From positions 1 to 39,643 of the forward strand of contig CACNTW010000011.1 of assembly GCA_902623495.1 (NCBI GenBank): a DNA stretch of 39,643 nt, written 5' to 3'. Below, piece after piece: positions 8,000 to 15,863 of the stretch. Each line of letters begins with the position of its first letter. The first letter of the stretch is position 1. A program made the position numbers and the translations under genes. The notes under the pieces are model-generated. The model was given only the letters and a program-made list of their open reading frames with translations. It was not told the DNA's origin and made no database searches. Source of the stretch: an uncultured Pelagibacteraceae bacterium (GTDB taxonomy: Bacteria > Pseudomonadota > Alphaproteobacteria > Pelagibacterales > Pelagibacteraceae).

Positions 8000-8920
8000 C
8001 TAAAACCATTTTATATTTTCTTTCTCACAAAGTTCTTTCAACCTTAATGGATAATCTGTCATAATACCATCTACACCGTACTCAACCATCTTTAACATTT
8101 CGTACTCTTTGTTTACTGTCCATACATTTACTGGCAATTCTTCTTGATGAGAAATATCGACAAGTTTTTTTGTAATGTCTTTTCGGTATGGATGCCAAGC
8201 TTTTCCACCTTGTGACTTTATAATTTTTGGCAATTCATGATCTTCATAATAAGGCAAAAAACTCAACCATGGAGATCTGTTGTAAATAGTTTGATTAATA
8301 TTAATTCCTGTCAAATGTTGAGTTAAGTAAGCTCTTGGAATTTCAGGATACTGATTTTTAATTACTGATAAAGTTCTCCAATCAAATGATGAAACGATTA
8401 TTTTATCTTTTAAAGATGATTCATTTATATCGTTCATAATTAATTTTACTGTATCTTCTGGTTCTGGTGTCAAATTTTCTTCCTCTGGTGTAGATTTAAT
8501 TTCTAAATTTATTAATAATTTTTCAGATTTATTTTTTGAAGACATTTCTAATAATTCAGAAAGTTTTGGTATTCTTTGGTTTTCTAATTTTTTTTGATTA
8601 ATAAATCTTCTTCCGTATCTGGATAATTTATTTACTGAACCTACATCAAACTTTGAAAGTTCTGCATAAGTTAAATCAAATATTTTTAAATTTTCATCCT
8701 CTATCCAATTCCCCTCATTATCTTTTGTTCTGCTTGGATCTAATCTAAAATCATGAGCAATAACTGGTACAAGATCCTTAGAAATTAATATATCTGTTTC
8801 GTATGCATTAATATTGTTTTCAAATAAGTATTTAAAACTTTCTAGAGTGTTTTCGGGAAGATCTCCTCTTGCTCCTCGGTGACCATAAATTTTTATATGA
8901 TTTGGTTTGCTTAAAATCAA
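8000..8920 (-). CDS. ugpQ: Glycerophosphodiester phosphodiesterase, cytoplasmic (UgpQ-type)
   Basis: A 306-aa TIM-barrel enzyme that hydrolyses glycerophosphodiesters (such as glycerophosphocholine or -ethanolamine) to sn-glycerol 3-phosphate and an alcohol. It has no signal peptide, so it acts on imported substrate. The family signature IYGHRGARGDLPENTLESF gives His14-Arg15 and Glu24; metal ligands Glu41/Asp43 are in AYETDILIS, and His56 is in VIAHDFRLD. The C-terminal part has VNVWTVN and GVDGIMTDYP, typical of GDPD barrels. It follows ugpC with a 2-bp gap, the same order as E. coli ugpBAECQ. It is longer than E. coli UgpQ (about 247 aa) because of inserts near residues 66-110 and 200-230. 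Confidence 0.93.
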   Translation of the reverse strand: MILSKPNHIKIYGHRGARGDLPENTLESFKYLFENNINAYETDILISKDLVPVIAHDFRLDPSRTKDNEGNWIEDENLKIFDLTYAELSKFDVGSVNKLSRYGRRFINQKKLENQRIPKLSELLEMSSKNKSEKLLINLEIKSTPEEENLTPEPEDTVKLIMNDINESSLKDKIIVSSFDWRTLSVIKNQYPEIPRAYLTQHLTGININQTIYNRSPWLSFLPYYEDHELPKIIKSQGGKAWHPYRKDITKKLVDISHQEELPVNVWTVNKEYEMLKMVEYGVDGIMTDYPLRLKELCEKENIKWF

Positions 8921-8922
8921 AA

Positions 8923-9975
8923 TTAATTAACTCTTTTGCCAGTGCTTTTATCAAAAATATAATATTTATTGTTCTCAATATTAAGACTTAGATCAGCACC
9001 TTTTTCAATAGTTAGATTTCCCGGACACCTATAACAAAAGTCTTTTTTGTCTTTTAATTGACCATAAACAAGATTATCCGAACCAAGTTGTTCCACTAAG
9101 TCTACTTTTAAATTAATTAAACTATTTTCACTTTGACTTAAATGTTCAGGTCTTATTCCTAATTTTACTTCTCCCTCAAAGTCACTATCAATATCTTTAA
9201 TTTCAAAACCTTCTGCAGATAATGTTTTATTTTTTATATTACCATCTAAAAAATTCATTTGAGGTGAGCCAATAAAACCAGCAACAAATAATGATTTTGG
9301 ATTATCATATATCTCAATAGGAGTTCCAAGCTGTTCAATAATTCCATTGTTAATAACTGCTAATCTATCAGCAAGTGTCATGGCCTCTACTTGATCATGC
9401 GTAACAAATATGCTTGTTACTCCAACTTTCTGTTGAAGTTTTTTGATTTCAAGTCTCATCTGAATTCTTAATTTTGCATCTAAATTTGAAAGAGGTTCAT
9501 CAAATAAGAATATTTTTGGATTTCTAACAATTGCTCTACCCATTGCAACCCTTTGCCTTTGACCTCCGGATAACATTGAAGGTTTTCTCTGTAAATAATC
9601 TGAAATTTGTAACAGCTTAGCTGCATCATTTACTTTTTGCTCGATTGTTTCTTTGTCAATTCCTCTGTTTTTTAGACCATAAGCCAAGTTATTATAAACA
9701 TTCATATGTGGGTATAATGCATAGTTCTGAAACACCATTGCTACATCTCTTTCAGACGGATCTACCTCATTAATTAATTTTCCATCAAGATTAATATCAC
9801 CCTCTGTAATATCCTCTAAGCCTGCAACCATTCTTAATAAAGTTGATTTTCCACATCCACTAGGTCCTACAAAAACCATAAACTCACCTTCATCAACACT
9901 TAATGAAGTTTCATGAACAGCCTTAGTTCCATTTGGGTAAATCTTAGTCACATTTTTTAAATCTAAAAAGCTCAT
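8923..9975 (-). CDS. ugpC: sn-glycerol 3-phosphate ABC transporter ATP-binding protein
   Basis: A 350-aa MalK/UgpC-type ATPase that energises import of glycerol 3-phosphate and glycerophosphodiesters. It has Walker A GPSGCGKST (residues 38-46), Q-loop MVFQNYALYPHM, ABC signature LSGGQRQRVAMGRA, Walker B IFLFDEPLSNLD and the switch histidine in FVTHDQVEAMTLADR. After residue ~235 comes the C-terminal TOBE/OB domain (FIGSPQMNFLDG, LGIRPEHL) shared by the sugar-type CUT1 ATPases. The gene starts 1 bp before the preceding permease gene ends and is followed after 2 bp by the GDPD gene, so it is translated as part of the ugp operon. Specificity follows from the operon rather than from the ATPase itself. 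Confidence 0.92.
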   Translation of the reverse strand: MSFLDLKNVTKIYPNGTKAVHETSLSVDEGEFMVFVGPSGCGKSTLLRMVAGLEDITEGDINLDGKLINEVDPSERDVAMVFQNYALYPHMNVYNNLAYGLKNRGIDKETIEQKVNDAAKLLQISDYLQRKPSMLSGGQRQRVAMGRAIVRNPKIFLFDEPLSNLDAKLRIQMRLEIKKLQQKVGVTSIFVTHDQVEAMTLADRLAVINNGIIEQLGTPIEIYDNPKSLFVAGFIGSPQMNFLDGNIKNKTLSAEGFEIKDIDSDFEGEVKLGIRPEHLSQSENSLINLKVDLVEQLGSDNLVYGQLKDKKDFCYRCPGNLTIEKGADLSLNIENNKYYIFDKSTGKRVN

Positions 9976-10827
9976 TTATTTCTCCGTTTGAATTAATCCT
10001 TTTATGAACCATTTTTGTAAAAATACTACCACTAAAACTGGTGGGATCATTGACAAAATGATATACGCAAATCTTTCTGCAGTTCTTGGCAGAGCAACTC
10101 CTTCATAGCTTTCTGTGTAAATAATCTTCATTCCCATTACAACAGTCCAGTATTCTTCTGCAGTTGTCATTATTAGTGGCCATAAATATTGGCTGTATCC
10201 ATATACAAACATAAAGATAAACATTGCTGCTATCATGGTTTTAGATAATGGAACCAAGAAATCTATGAAAAAACTCCAAGCATTTGCTCCGTCTAATTTT
10301 GCTGACTCCAAGAGTTCATCTGGAATTGTTTTATAAAATTGTCTGAAGAAAAATGTTGCTGTAGCTGAAGCAACTAATGGAAGGATAAGGCCTGTATATG
10401 AATTTGTTAAACCTAAATCAGATACAATTTTATAGCTTGGAAAAATCCTTACCTCCAAAGGAACAAGTAGAGTAATAAAGATTAACCAAAAAATTGGTAC
10501 AGCTAATTTAAATCTATAATAAACCAAAGCATATGCTGACATTGCTGAAATAACTACCTTAAGTGTTGCAATTCCTAATGCCATTATAAAACTATTAATA
10601 AACATTTTTGCAGCAGTCACTTCTTCTGACCAACCACCTTTTTCATTTAAAACTTCGTTATAGTTTCTTGCTAGCTGATCACCTATATGAAACTTCATAC
10701 CTTCGGTTAATATAGTTACAGAGTCATGCGAAGAACTTGCAAAAGATATCCAAATAGGAACTACCATTAACAAGACTCCTAGTATTAATATAATATGAGC
10801 AATTATTTGAAGTGGTTTAATTTTCAT
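9976..10827 (-). CDS. ugpE: ABC transporter permease, UgpE-type (distal copy)
   Basis: A 283-aa inner-membrane permease with about six transmembrane helices and the cytoplasmic coupling-loop EAA-like motif ESAKLDGANAWSFFIDFLVP (near residues 182-201), which docks on UgpC. Strong similarity to UgpE: FASSSHDS, YALVYYRFK, VPLEVRIFP and FFRQFYKTIPDELLESAKLDGA. It is the second of two adjacent UgpE-like genes; its ATG overlaps the TGA of the upstream copy by four bases (ATGA). Compared with that copy it has about a dozen extra residues near the end (YTESYEGVALPRTAE) and ends IKGLIQTEK. At 283 aa it is close to E. coli UgpE (281). Which copy is the functional orthologue cannot be decided here. Confidence 0.9.
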   Translation of the reverse strand: MKIKPLQIIAHIILILGVLLMVVPIWISFASSSHDSVTILTEGMKFHIGDQLARNYNEVLNEKGGWSEEVTAAKMFINSFIMALGIATLKVVISAMSAYALVYYRFKLAVPIFWLIFITLLVPLEVRIFPSYKIVSDLGLTNSYTGLILPLVASATATFFFRQFYKTIPDELLESAKLDGANAWSFFIDFLVPLSKTMIAAMFIFMFVYGYSQYLWPLIMTTAEEYWTVVMGMKIIYTESYEGVALPRTAERFAYIILSMIPPVLVVVFLQKWFIKGLIQTEK

Positions 10828-11645
10828 TTATCTTGAAAAACCCCCTTAATAAAATATTTCTGCAACACAATTATAATTAAAATTGGTGGCACCATAGACA
10901 TCATCACGAAAGCAAAACGATGAACAATTGAACCCGACATCATTTTTAATCCCATAACCACTGTCCAATATTGTTCTGAAGTTGTTACCAATAATGGCCA
11001 TAGATACTGATTGTAGCCAAAAACAAACATAAATATTAACATCGCTACAATCATTGTTTTTGACAAAGGAATTAAAAAATCAACAAAAAATCTCCAGGTA
11101 TTTGCTCCATCAAGTTTTGCGGATTCAAGTAATTCATCTGGAACGGTTTTATAAAATTGGCGAAAGAATAATGTTGCTATAGCTGATGCTGAAATAGGAA
11201 CTATTAATCCAAAGTAAGAATTCACTAGATTAAGCTCAGCCATTACTGAATAAGTAGGGAAAATTCTTAACTCTAATGGTACTAAAATTGTAATAAATAT
11301 AATCCAAAACAATAATGTTGCATATTTTATTCTGTAATAAACCAACGCGTAAGCAGCCATTAAAGATGTAACAACGGATAATATTGCAACTCCTGTAGCC
11401 ATGATAAAACTATTAAAAAACATTTTTAATGCTGTTATCTCTTTAAAAAAACCACCCTGATATAATAAAACTCGTAAGTAATTTTCATAAAAGCTATCTC
11501 CTAAAAACATTTGGAGACCATTCATATTAATCATTGAACTCGTGTGCGTAGAGCTAGCAAAAATCATCCATACAGGAACTACCATGATTAGTATTCCAAT
11601 GAGTAAAATTAAATGTGAAAAACTTGATGTGATAAATCTAGTCAT
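10824..11645 (-). CDS. ABC transporter permease, UgpE-type (proximal copy, paralogue)
   Basis: A 273-aa permease, clearly paralogous to the next gene downstream. Long identical or near-identical blocks lie in the second half, such as FFRQFYKT, PDELLESAKLDGAN, PLSKTMI and QYLWPL, while the N-terminal third has diverged. About six transmembrane helices and an EAA coupling loop (ESAKLDGANTWRFFVDFLIP) are present, so it looks functional. Its start overlaps the stop of ugpA by one base (TAATG) and its TGA overlaps the next ATG by four, so both copies are translated in the same operon. ABC importers of this class normally use one UgpA and one UgpE, so a second UgpE is unexpected. Confidence 0.9.
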   Translation of the reverse strand: MTRFITSSFSHLILLIGILIMVVPVWMIFASSTHTSSMINMNGLQMFLGDSFYENYLRVLLYQGGFFKEITALKMFFNSFIMATGVAILSVVTSLMAAYALVYYRIKYATLLFWIIFITILVPLELRIFPTYSVMAELNLVNSYFGLIVPISASAIATLFFRQFYKTVPDELLESAKLDGANTWRFFVDFLIPLSKTMIVAMLIFMFVFGYNQYLWPLLVTTSEQYWTVVMGLKMMSGSIVHRFAFVMMSMVPPILIIIVLQKYFIKGVFQDK

Positions 11646-12523
11646 TAATTATAATGTATTTTCCCTTCGATATATCTAAATTGAAAAATCGTAATTACTA
11701 ATACAATCAACATCATCATTATTGATTGAGCTCCTGCACTTCCTAAATCCAGTCCTCTAAATCCATCCATGTAAGCTTTATAAACTAGAGTTCTTGTTTC
11801 ACCGGAAGGAGCACCTATTGTTGTGGTATCAATAATTCCAAATGTATCAAAGAAAGCATACGTTATATTAATAATTATTAAAAAGAATGTAGTTGGCATT
11901 AATAATGGGAATGTAATTGTCCAAAATCTTCTGAAACTATTTTTACAGTCAATCATTGATGCTTCAATTACAGATTTTTGTATAGCTTGAAGTCCAGCCA
12001 AGAAGAAAATAAAATTAGCACTGATTTGCTTCCAAGAACCAGCTATGATTACGTAAATATAAGAGTCGAACACACTTTCGTACCAATTAAATCCCCACAG
12101 TTCGTGAAATAAATGATAAAGAAGACCAAATCTTTCACTAAAAAAATAATTTGCCATTACACCGACTACCGCAGGCGCAATTGCATAAGGCCAAATTAAA
12201 AGTGTTTTGTAAGTGCTTTTACCATGCATTACATTATTAGCCTGAACGGCAAGTAATAATCCAATTGAGCCTGTAATTAACGTAATAACAAAACTATAAA
12301 TAATAGTAAATTTGAAAGCTATGAAATAAGCTGGATCATCAAAAATAAATAAAAAATTGTCAAACCATACAAACTTCGATCCAAATCCAAAAGCATCTTG
12401 CATTGTAAATGCATCTCTAAAGGTTTGTATGATTGGCCAATATAAAAAAATTAACAATATACCTAGCTGCGGAGCTAAGAAAAGATATTGTGAATAGCTA
12501 GATTTGAATTGGACTTTTTTCAT
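11645..12523 (-). CDS. ugpA: sn-glycerol 3-phosphate ABC transporter permease UgpA
   Basis: A 292-aa inner-membrane permease of the UgpA/MalF type, with an N-terminal helix (FLAPQLGILLIFLYWPI), about six transmembrane segments and the coupling motif VIEASMIDCKNSFRRFWTIT (near residues 185-205). The segment GVMANYFFSERFG and the C-terminal GAQSIMMMLIVLVITIFQF resemble UgpA. It pairs with a UgpE subunit in the translocation pore. It begins 60 bp after ugpB, across a strong hairpin likely to lower its expression relative to the binding protein. Its stop TAA overlaps the start of the proximal ugpE-type gene by one base. Confidence 0.92.
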   Translation of the reverse strand: MKKVQFKSSYSQYLFLAPQLGILLIFLYWPIIQTFRDAFTMQDAFGFGSKFVWFDNFLFIFDDPAYFIAFKFTIIYSFVITLITGSIGLLLAVQANNVMHGKSTYKTLLIWPYAIAPAVVGVMANYFFSERFGLLYHLFHELWGFNWYESVFDSYIYVIIAGSWKQISANFIFFLAGLQAIQKSVIEASMIDCKNSFRRFWTITFPLLMPTTFFLIIINITYAFFDTFGIIDTTTIGAPSGETRTLVYKAYMDGFRGLDLGSAGAQSIMMMLIVLVITIFQFRYIEGKIHYN

Positions 12524-12538
12524 ACTTTTGTAAAAATA

Positions 12539-12570
12539 AATAAGGAGGGTAAATTAATACCCTCCTTATT
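12539..12570 (-). terminator. Strong hairpin between ugpB and ugpA (partial terminator/attenuator)
   Basis: A perfect 13-bp inverted repeat, aataaggagggta (12539-12551) and taccctccttatt (12558-12570), separated by six bases. On the minus strand it is followed by TATTTTTAC, a moderate U-tract. The gene after it (ugpA) begins 15 bp beyond the stem. A leaky terminator or RNA-stabilising stem at this place would leave more ugpB mRNA than permease mRNA, a known strategy for binding-protein operons (for example the malE-malF spacer). The G/C-rich core is conspicuous in this AT-rich window. Confidence 0.75.
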
Positions 12571-12583
12571 GTTTTAATTATTC

Positions 12584-13891
12584 TTACAAAGTTTTAGCAA
12601 ATTGCTTTAACAATTTAGCTGCACCTTTGTCCATATTCTGCAATCCTTTTTCGATTGATATTTTGCCGTTTAACATTGGCTCAATATTTTCGTAAATTAC
12701 TTCACGAATTTGGGGCCAGTTACCAGCTCTATATCCACCAGGAATAGTTGAACCTTCTAAGCTTAATTGTTCACCAACTGCTTTATGATATGGAGAAGCT
12801 CTATAGAAATTTATAGTTTCAGCTAACTCTATACCACCTTTAGTCACTGCAGAGTAACCAGTCATATTGTGATAATACAGATCCATTTCTGGAGAACCCA
12901 TAAATTCTATAAATTTAGCAAGTCCTTTGTACTCTTCCTCAGTATGACCATTTAAGATCCAGTTAGCAGCACCACCTATAAAAGTTGGATACTCTTTTCC
13001 TTTGGTTACTGAATCCCAGTAAGGAATATGATTAACTGTAAAGTTTGGAACAACACCTTTCATTCCACCAAATGATGCAGCAGAACCAAACCAAAATGCA
13101 GCTTCACCTGCTATAAATGGTGCTTGATTGTCTCCCCACGCTCTTCCTTTATAGCCATATAAACCTTTATCATACCATTCTTTAACTTTCTTCCAATGAT
13201 AGACAAATGCATCAGTTTCAGCGAATAAAGTTTTTGTAGGAACAGCATCGTAACCATTATTTCCATCTAACATTAATAAATTATGTCTAGAAAAGAAATT
13301 TTCAGTCCAAATCCATGGACTATGACTTTGAACTAAAGGAATGTATCCAGCAGCTTTGATTTTTGGAGCCATGGCCTCAAATTCTTCATAAGTTTTTGGC
13401 ACAGATTCAATTCCAACCTCTTTCAAAATGTCCATGTTTGCATACATCAAACAAGTTGAACTATTGAAAGGTACACCAATCATTTTTCCATCAGAGTCGG
13501 CATAGAAATTTTTAATGCCTGGAATATAGTTGTCAGCATCTACATCAATGCCATATTTCTTAGCCATTTCTTCAAAACCGATAACAACACCATTTTTTAC
13601 TTGAGCTACCATGATTGCAGCACCAGCATCATAAACCTGTGAATAGTGTGGTTGGTCGCCTGCTCTAAATGCAGCAATAGTTGCCGCCATGTTATCTTCA
13701 TAACTTCCTTTTCCTGTAGGAATGACCGTATATTGATCTTGTGAAGCGTTAAATCTATTTGCAATTTCAATAATTACATCACCAAGAAAACCACTGTTTC
13801 CGTACCACCAATGAATTTCTGTTTTTGAATAACTGTGTGATGTAAAAGAGAAAGTAAATAGAATTGTTAAAACACTAAGTATTTTTTTCAT
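12584..13891 (-). CDS. ugpB: Periplasmic glycerol-3-phosphate/glycerophosphodiester-binding protein
   Basis: A 435-aa secreted substrate-binding protein. The signal peptide is MKKILSVLTILFTFSFTSHS, cleaved near SYS-KTE. The mature start TEIHWWYGNSGFLGDVIIEI is typical of UgpB (E. coli: H-W-W-H-S-M), and the conserved FNSSTCLMYANMDIL and GGAANWILNG segments follow. Length equals that of E. coli UgpB (438). It is the first gene of the operon, preceded by a good Shine-Dalgarno AGAAGGA five bases before the ATG and followed by a strong hairpin, both consistent with high expression. It faces glpD across a 140-bp divergent spacer. It delivers ligand to UgpA/UgpE; choice between G3P and diesters cannot be read from the sequence. 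Confidence 0.94.
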   Translation of the reverse strand: MKKILSVLTILFTFSFTSHSYSKTEIHWWYGNSGFLGDVIIEIANRFNASQDQYTVIPTGKGSYEDNMAATIAAFRAGDQPHYSQVYDAGAAIMVAQVKNGVVIGFEEMAKKYGIDVDADNYIPGIKNFYADSDGKMIGVPFNSSTCLMYANMDILKEVGIESVPKTYEEFEAMAPKIKAAGYIPLVQSHSPWIWTENFFSRHNLLMLDGNNGYDAVPTKTLFAETDAFVYHWKKVKEWYDKGLYGYKGRAWGDNQAPFIAGEAAFWFGSAASFGGMKGVVPNFTVNHIPYWDSVTKGKEYPTFIGGAANWILNGHTEEEYKGLAKFIEFMGSPEMDLYYHNMTGYSAVTKGGIELAETINFYRASPYHKAVGEQLSLEGSTIPGGYRAGNWPQIREVIYENIEPMLNGKISIEKGLQNMDKGAAKLLKQFAKTL

Positions 13892-14031
13892 ATCTATCCT
13901 TCTGTTAAGTTTATTTAATTTTTTATTAATAATTTATTAATGTTAAGATATTATGAAATTGTAAATAATTGCATTTAAAAATTTTAAATTTCTAAAAGAG
14001 GTTGTATATTTTAAAACAAATCATAATTTAA
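13892..14031. promoter_or_regulatory. Divergent promoter region, ugpB (-) / glpD (+)
   Basis: A 140-bp, very AT-rich spacer between divergent starts. On the ugpB side the Shine-Dalgarno AGAAGGA lies at 13897-13903. On the glpD side a TATATT hexamer at 14005-14010 could be a -10 box about 22 bp before the glpD ATG; no clear -35 is seen and glpD has no Shine-Dalgarno. The segments TTATTAATAA and TTTATTAATG repeat the ATTAAT core, but I cannot assign a PhoB- or GlpR-type operator. Confidence 0.45.
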
Positions 14032-15183
14032 ATGTCTAAAAAATTTGATTTATTCATAATAGGTGGCGGTATAAACGGTGCAGGTATTGCAAGAGATGCT
14101 GCAGGTAGAGGTTTATCAGTTTGTTTAGCTGACAAAGGTGAGATTGGAGGAGCAACCTCATCTTGGTCGACGAAATTAGTACATGGTGGTCTTCGTTATT
14201 TAGAAAATTATGAATTCAAACTAGTTAGAGAATCTCTGAAAGAAAGAGAAATAGTTTATAAAATTGCCAGACATATTTCCAAACCGATTCCTTTTATAAT
14301 TCCTTATGCAGATAAAATTCGACCAGCCTGGTTAATTAAAATTGGTTTATTTTTGTATGATAATTTAGGTGGCAAAAGCAATATACCAAAATCAAAAACG
14401 TTTGATCTTACAAAAAAATTTTCAAATATTCTTAAGCAAAAATACAAAACTGGTTTTCAATATTTTGACATACAAATTGACGATAAAAAATTAACGAAAC
14501 TAAATGCTAAAGATGCAAAAAGAAATAAAGCTAAAATACTAGAATATAACAAAGTTAAAAAAGCTGAAATTATTGGCAATGAATGGATTATTAGTCTTGA
14601 AAAAGGTGAAAAAGTAAAATCAAAAATTTTAATTAATGCATCTGGACCATGGATAAACGAAACCTTAAATAAAAATATAAAAATTAAATCTAAGAAAAAA
14701 ATAAGATTAGTTAAAGGAAGTCATATTATTACAAAAAAATTGTACAAAGAAAATGTTGCATTCACATTTCAAAATACTGATAAAAGAATAATATTTGTGA
14801 TACCTTATAAAGGGAAGTTTTCTTTAATTGGAACTACAGAAGTTGAGGTTAAATCACCAGAAAATAAAGGAATATCAAAAAAAGAAATTACATATTTAAT
14901 TCGTTCAGTAAATAATTACTTAAAAAAACAAATCAGAACAAAGGACATTGTAGATACTTATTCAGGGATAAGACCTCTAATTGAAGATTTTAATACAGCT
15001 TCAAAAGTCACAAGAGATTATGTTTTTGATTTAAAAATTATAAAAAAATTACCTTTATTGAATATATATGGAGGAAAACTAACCACCTACAGAAAATTGT
15101 CTGAAAAAGTCCTTTTTGACCTTAGAAAGTTTTTACCTAAAACAATAAAAGGTCCATGGACACACAAAAAGAAGCTTCTCTAA
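14032..15183 (+). CDS. glpD: FAD-dependent glycerol-3-phosphate dehydrogenase, short form lacking C-terminal domain
   Basis: Oxidises sn-glycerol 3-phosphate to dihydroxyacetone phosphate at the membrane, passing electrons to quinone. The 383-aa protein has the FAD-binding motif IIGGGINGAGIARDAAGRG (residues 9-27) and the GlpD-specific ATSSWSTKLVHGGLRYLENY. Later it has the DTYSGIRPLIED and YGGKLTTYRKLSE motifs of the FAD/substrate domain. Bacterial GlpD is usually about 500 aa; here the protein stops at GPWTHKKKLL, just where the linker to the C-terminal helical (DAO_C) domain would begin. The following DNA encodes a different protein, so this is a real truncation in this sequence rather than an obvious frameshift. 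All catalytic parts seem present. It diverges from the ugp operon, matching its substrate. Confidence 0.93.
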   Translation: MSKKFDLFIIGGGINGAGIARDAAGRGLSVCLADKGEIGGATSSWSTKLVHGGLRYLENYEFKLVRESLKEREIVYKIARHISKPIPFIIPYADKIRPAWLIKIGLFLYDNLGGKSNIPKSKTFDLTKKFSNILKQKYKTGFQYFDIQIDDKKLTKLNAKDAKRNKAKILEYNKVKKAEIIGNEWIISLEKGEKVKSKILINASGPWINETLNKNIKIKSKKKIRLVKGSHIITKKLYKENVAFTFQNTDKRIIFVIPYKGKFSLIGTTEVEVKSPENKGISKKEITYLIRSVNNYLKKQIRTKDIVDTYSGIRPLIEDFNTASKVTRDYVFDLKIIKKLPLLNIYGGKLTTYRKLSEKVLFDLRKFLPKTIKGPWTHKKKLL

Positions 15184-15188
15184 ACTTA

Positions 15189-15863
15189 ATGACCGTTAAA
15201 TTTGAAAAATTAAAAAAAACAATAATTAAATGTAATAAATGCCCTAGACTTGTGAGGTTTAGAAAAAAAATATCTACGGAAAAAAGAAAACAATATATGG
15301 ACCAAACTTATTGGGGAAAACCAGTTACAGGTTTTGGAGATATAAATGGAAAAATAATGATTGTTGGTCTAGCACCAGCAGCCCATGGTGGAACCAGGAC
15401 AGGTCGGGTCTTTACTGGAGATAAATCCTCAGATTTTTTATATAAATGTTTACACAATGTAAAAATTGCCAATCAAAGTAACTCAGATCATGTATATGAT
15501 GGATTGAAAATAAAAAATACGTTCATAACACCAGCTTTAAAGTGTGTCCCTCCAGGAGACAAACCATTAAATGAAGAGTTAAAAAATTGCTTTGGTTACT
15601 TCAAATCTGAATTTGAAATACTTAAAAATCTTAAAATAATTGTAGCTTTAGGGAAAATTGCCTTTGATACTTGTGTAAAATTTTATAGAGAAAATTTTAA
15701 TTACACTGAAAGAGTAAAATTTAGTCATGGAACATATTTTAAATTACCTAACAATGTATTGTTGATGGGATGTTATCATCCAAGTCCAAGAAATGTAAAT
15801 ACCGGACGAATAAATGAAAAACAAATGACTAAACTATTTAAAAAGGTAAAAGAACTAGTGTAG
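15189..15863 (+). CDS. Uracil-DNA glycosylase, family 5 (UDGb), Fe-S type
   Basis: DNA repair enzyme that removes uracil (and some other deaminated bases) from DNA. The 224-aa protein starts at ATG 15189, 5 bp after the glpD stop; an earlier in-frame ATG at 15156 would overlap glpD by 28 bp and add 11 residues of out-of-frame glpD sequence. Four cysteines in the typical spacing (C15 and C18 in KCNKCPRL, then LKCVPP and LKNC) would bind the 4Fe-4S cluster. Motif A is GLAPAAHGGTRTGRVFTGD and motif B is HPSPRNVNTGR, both diagnostic of the type-5 subgroup. It overlaps the convergent thioesterase gene by 9 bp. Its position behind glpD probably reflects genome packing rather than shared function. 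Confidence 0.93.
   Translation: MTVKFEKLKKTIIKCNKCPRLVRFRKKISTEKRKQYMDQTYWGKPVTGFGDINGKIMIVGLAPAAHGGTRTGRVFTGDKSSDFLYKCLHNVKIANQSNSDHVYDGLKIKNTFITPALKCVPPGDKPLNEELKNCFGYFKSEFEILKNLKIIVALGKIAFDTCVKFYRENFNYTERVKFSHGTYFKLPNNVLLMGCYHPSPRNVNTGRINEKQMTKLFKKVKELV

Noticed and set aside
15156..15188. Upstream ATG that would extend the uracil-DNA glycosylase into glpD
   Set aside because: The extra 11 residues are an out-of-frame reading of the glpD end, and the conserved cysteine motif fits the ATG at 15189; either start remains possible.
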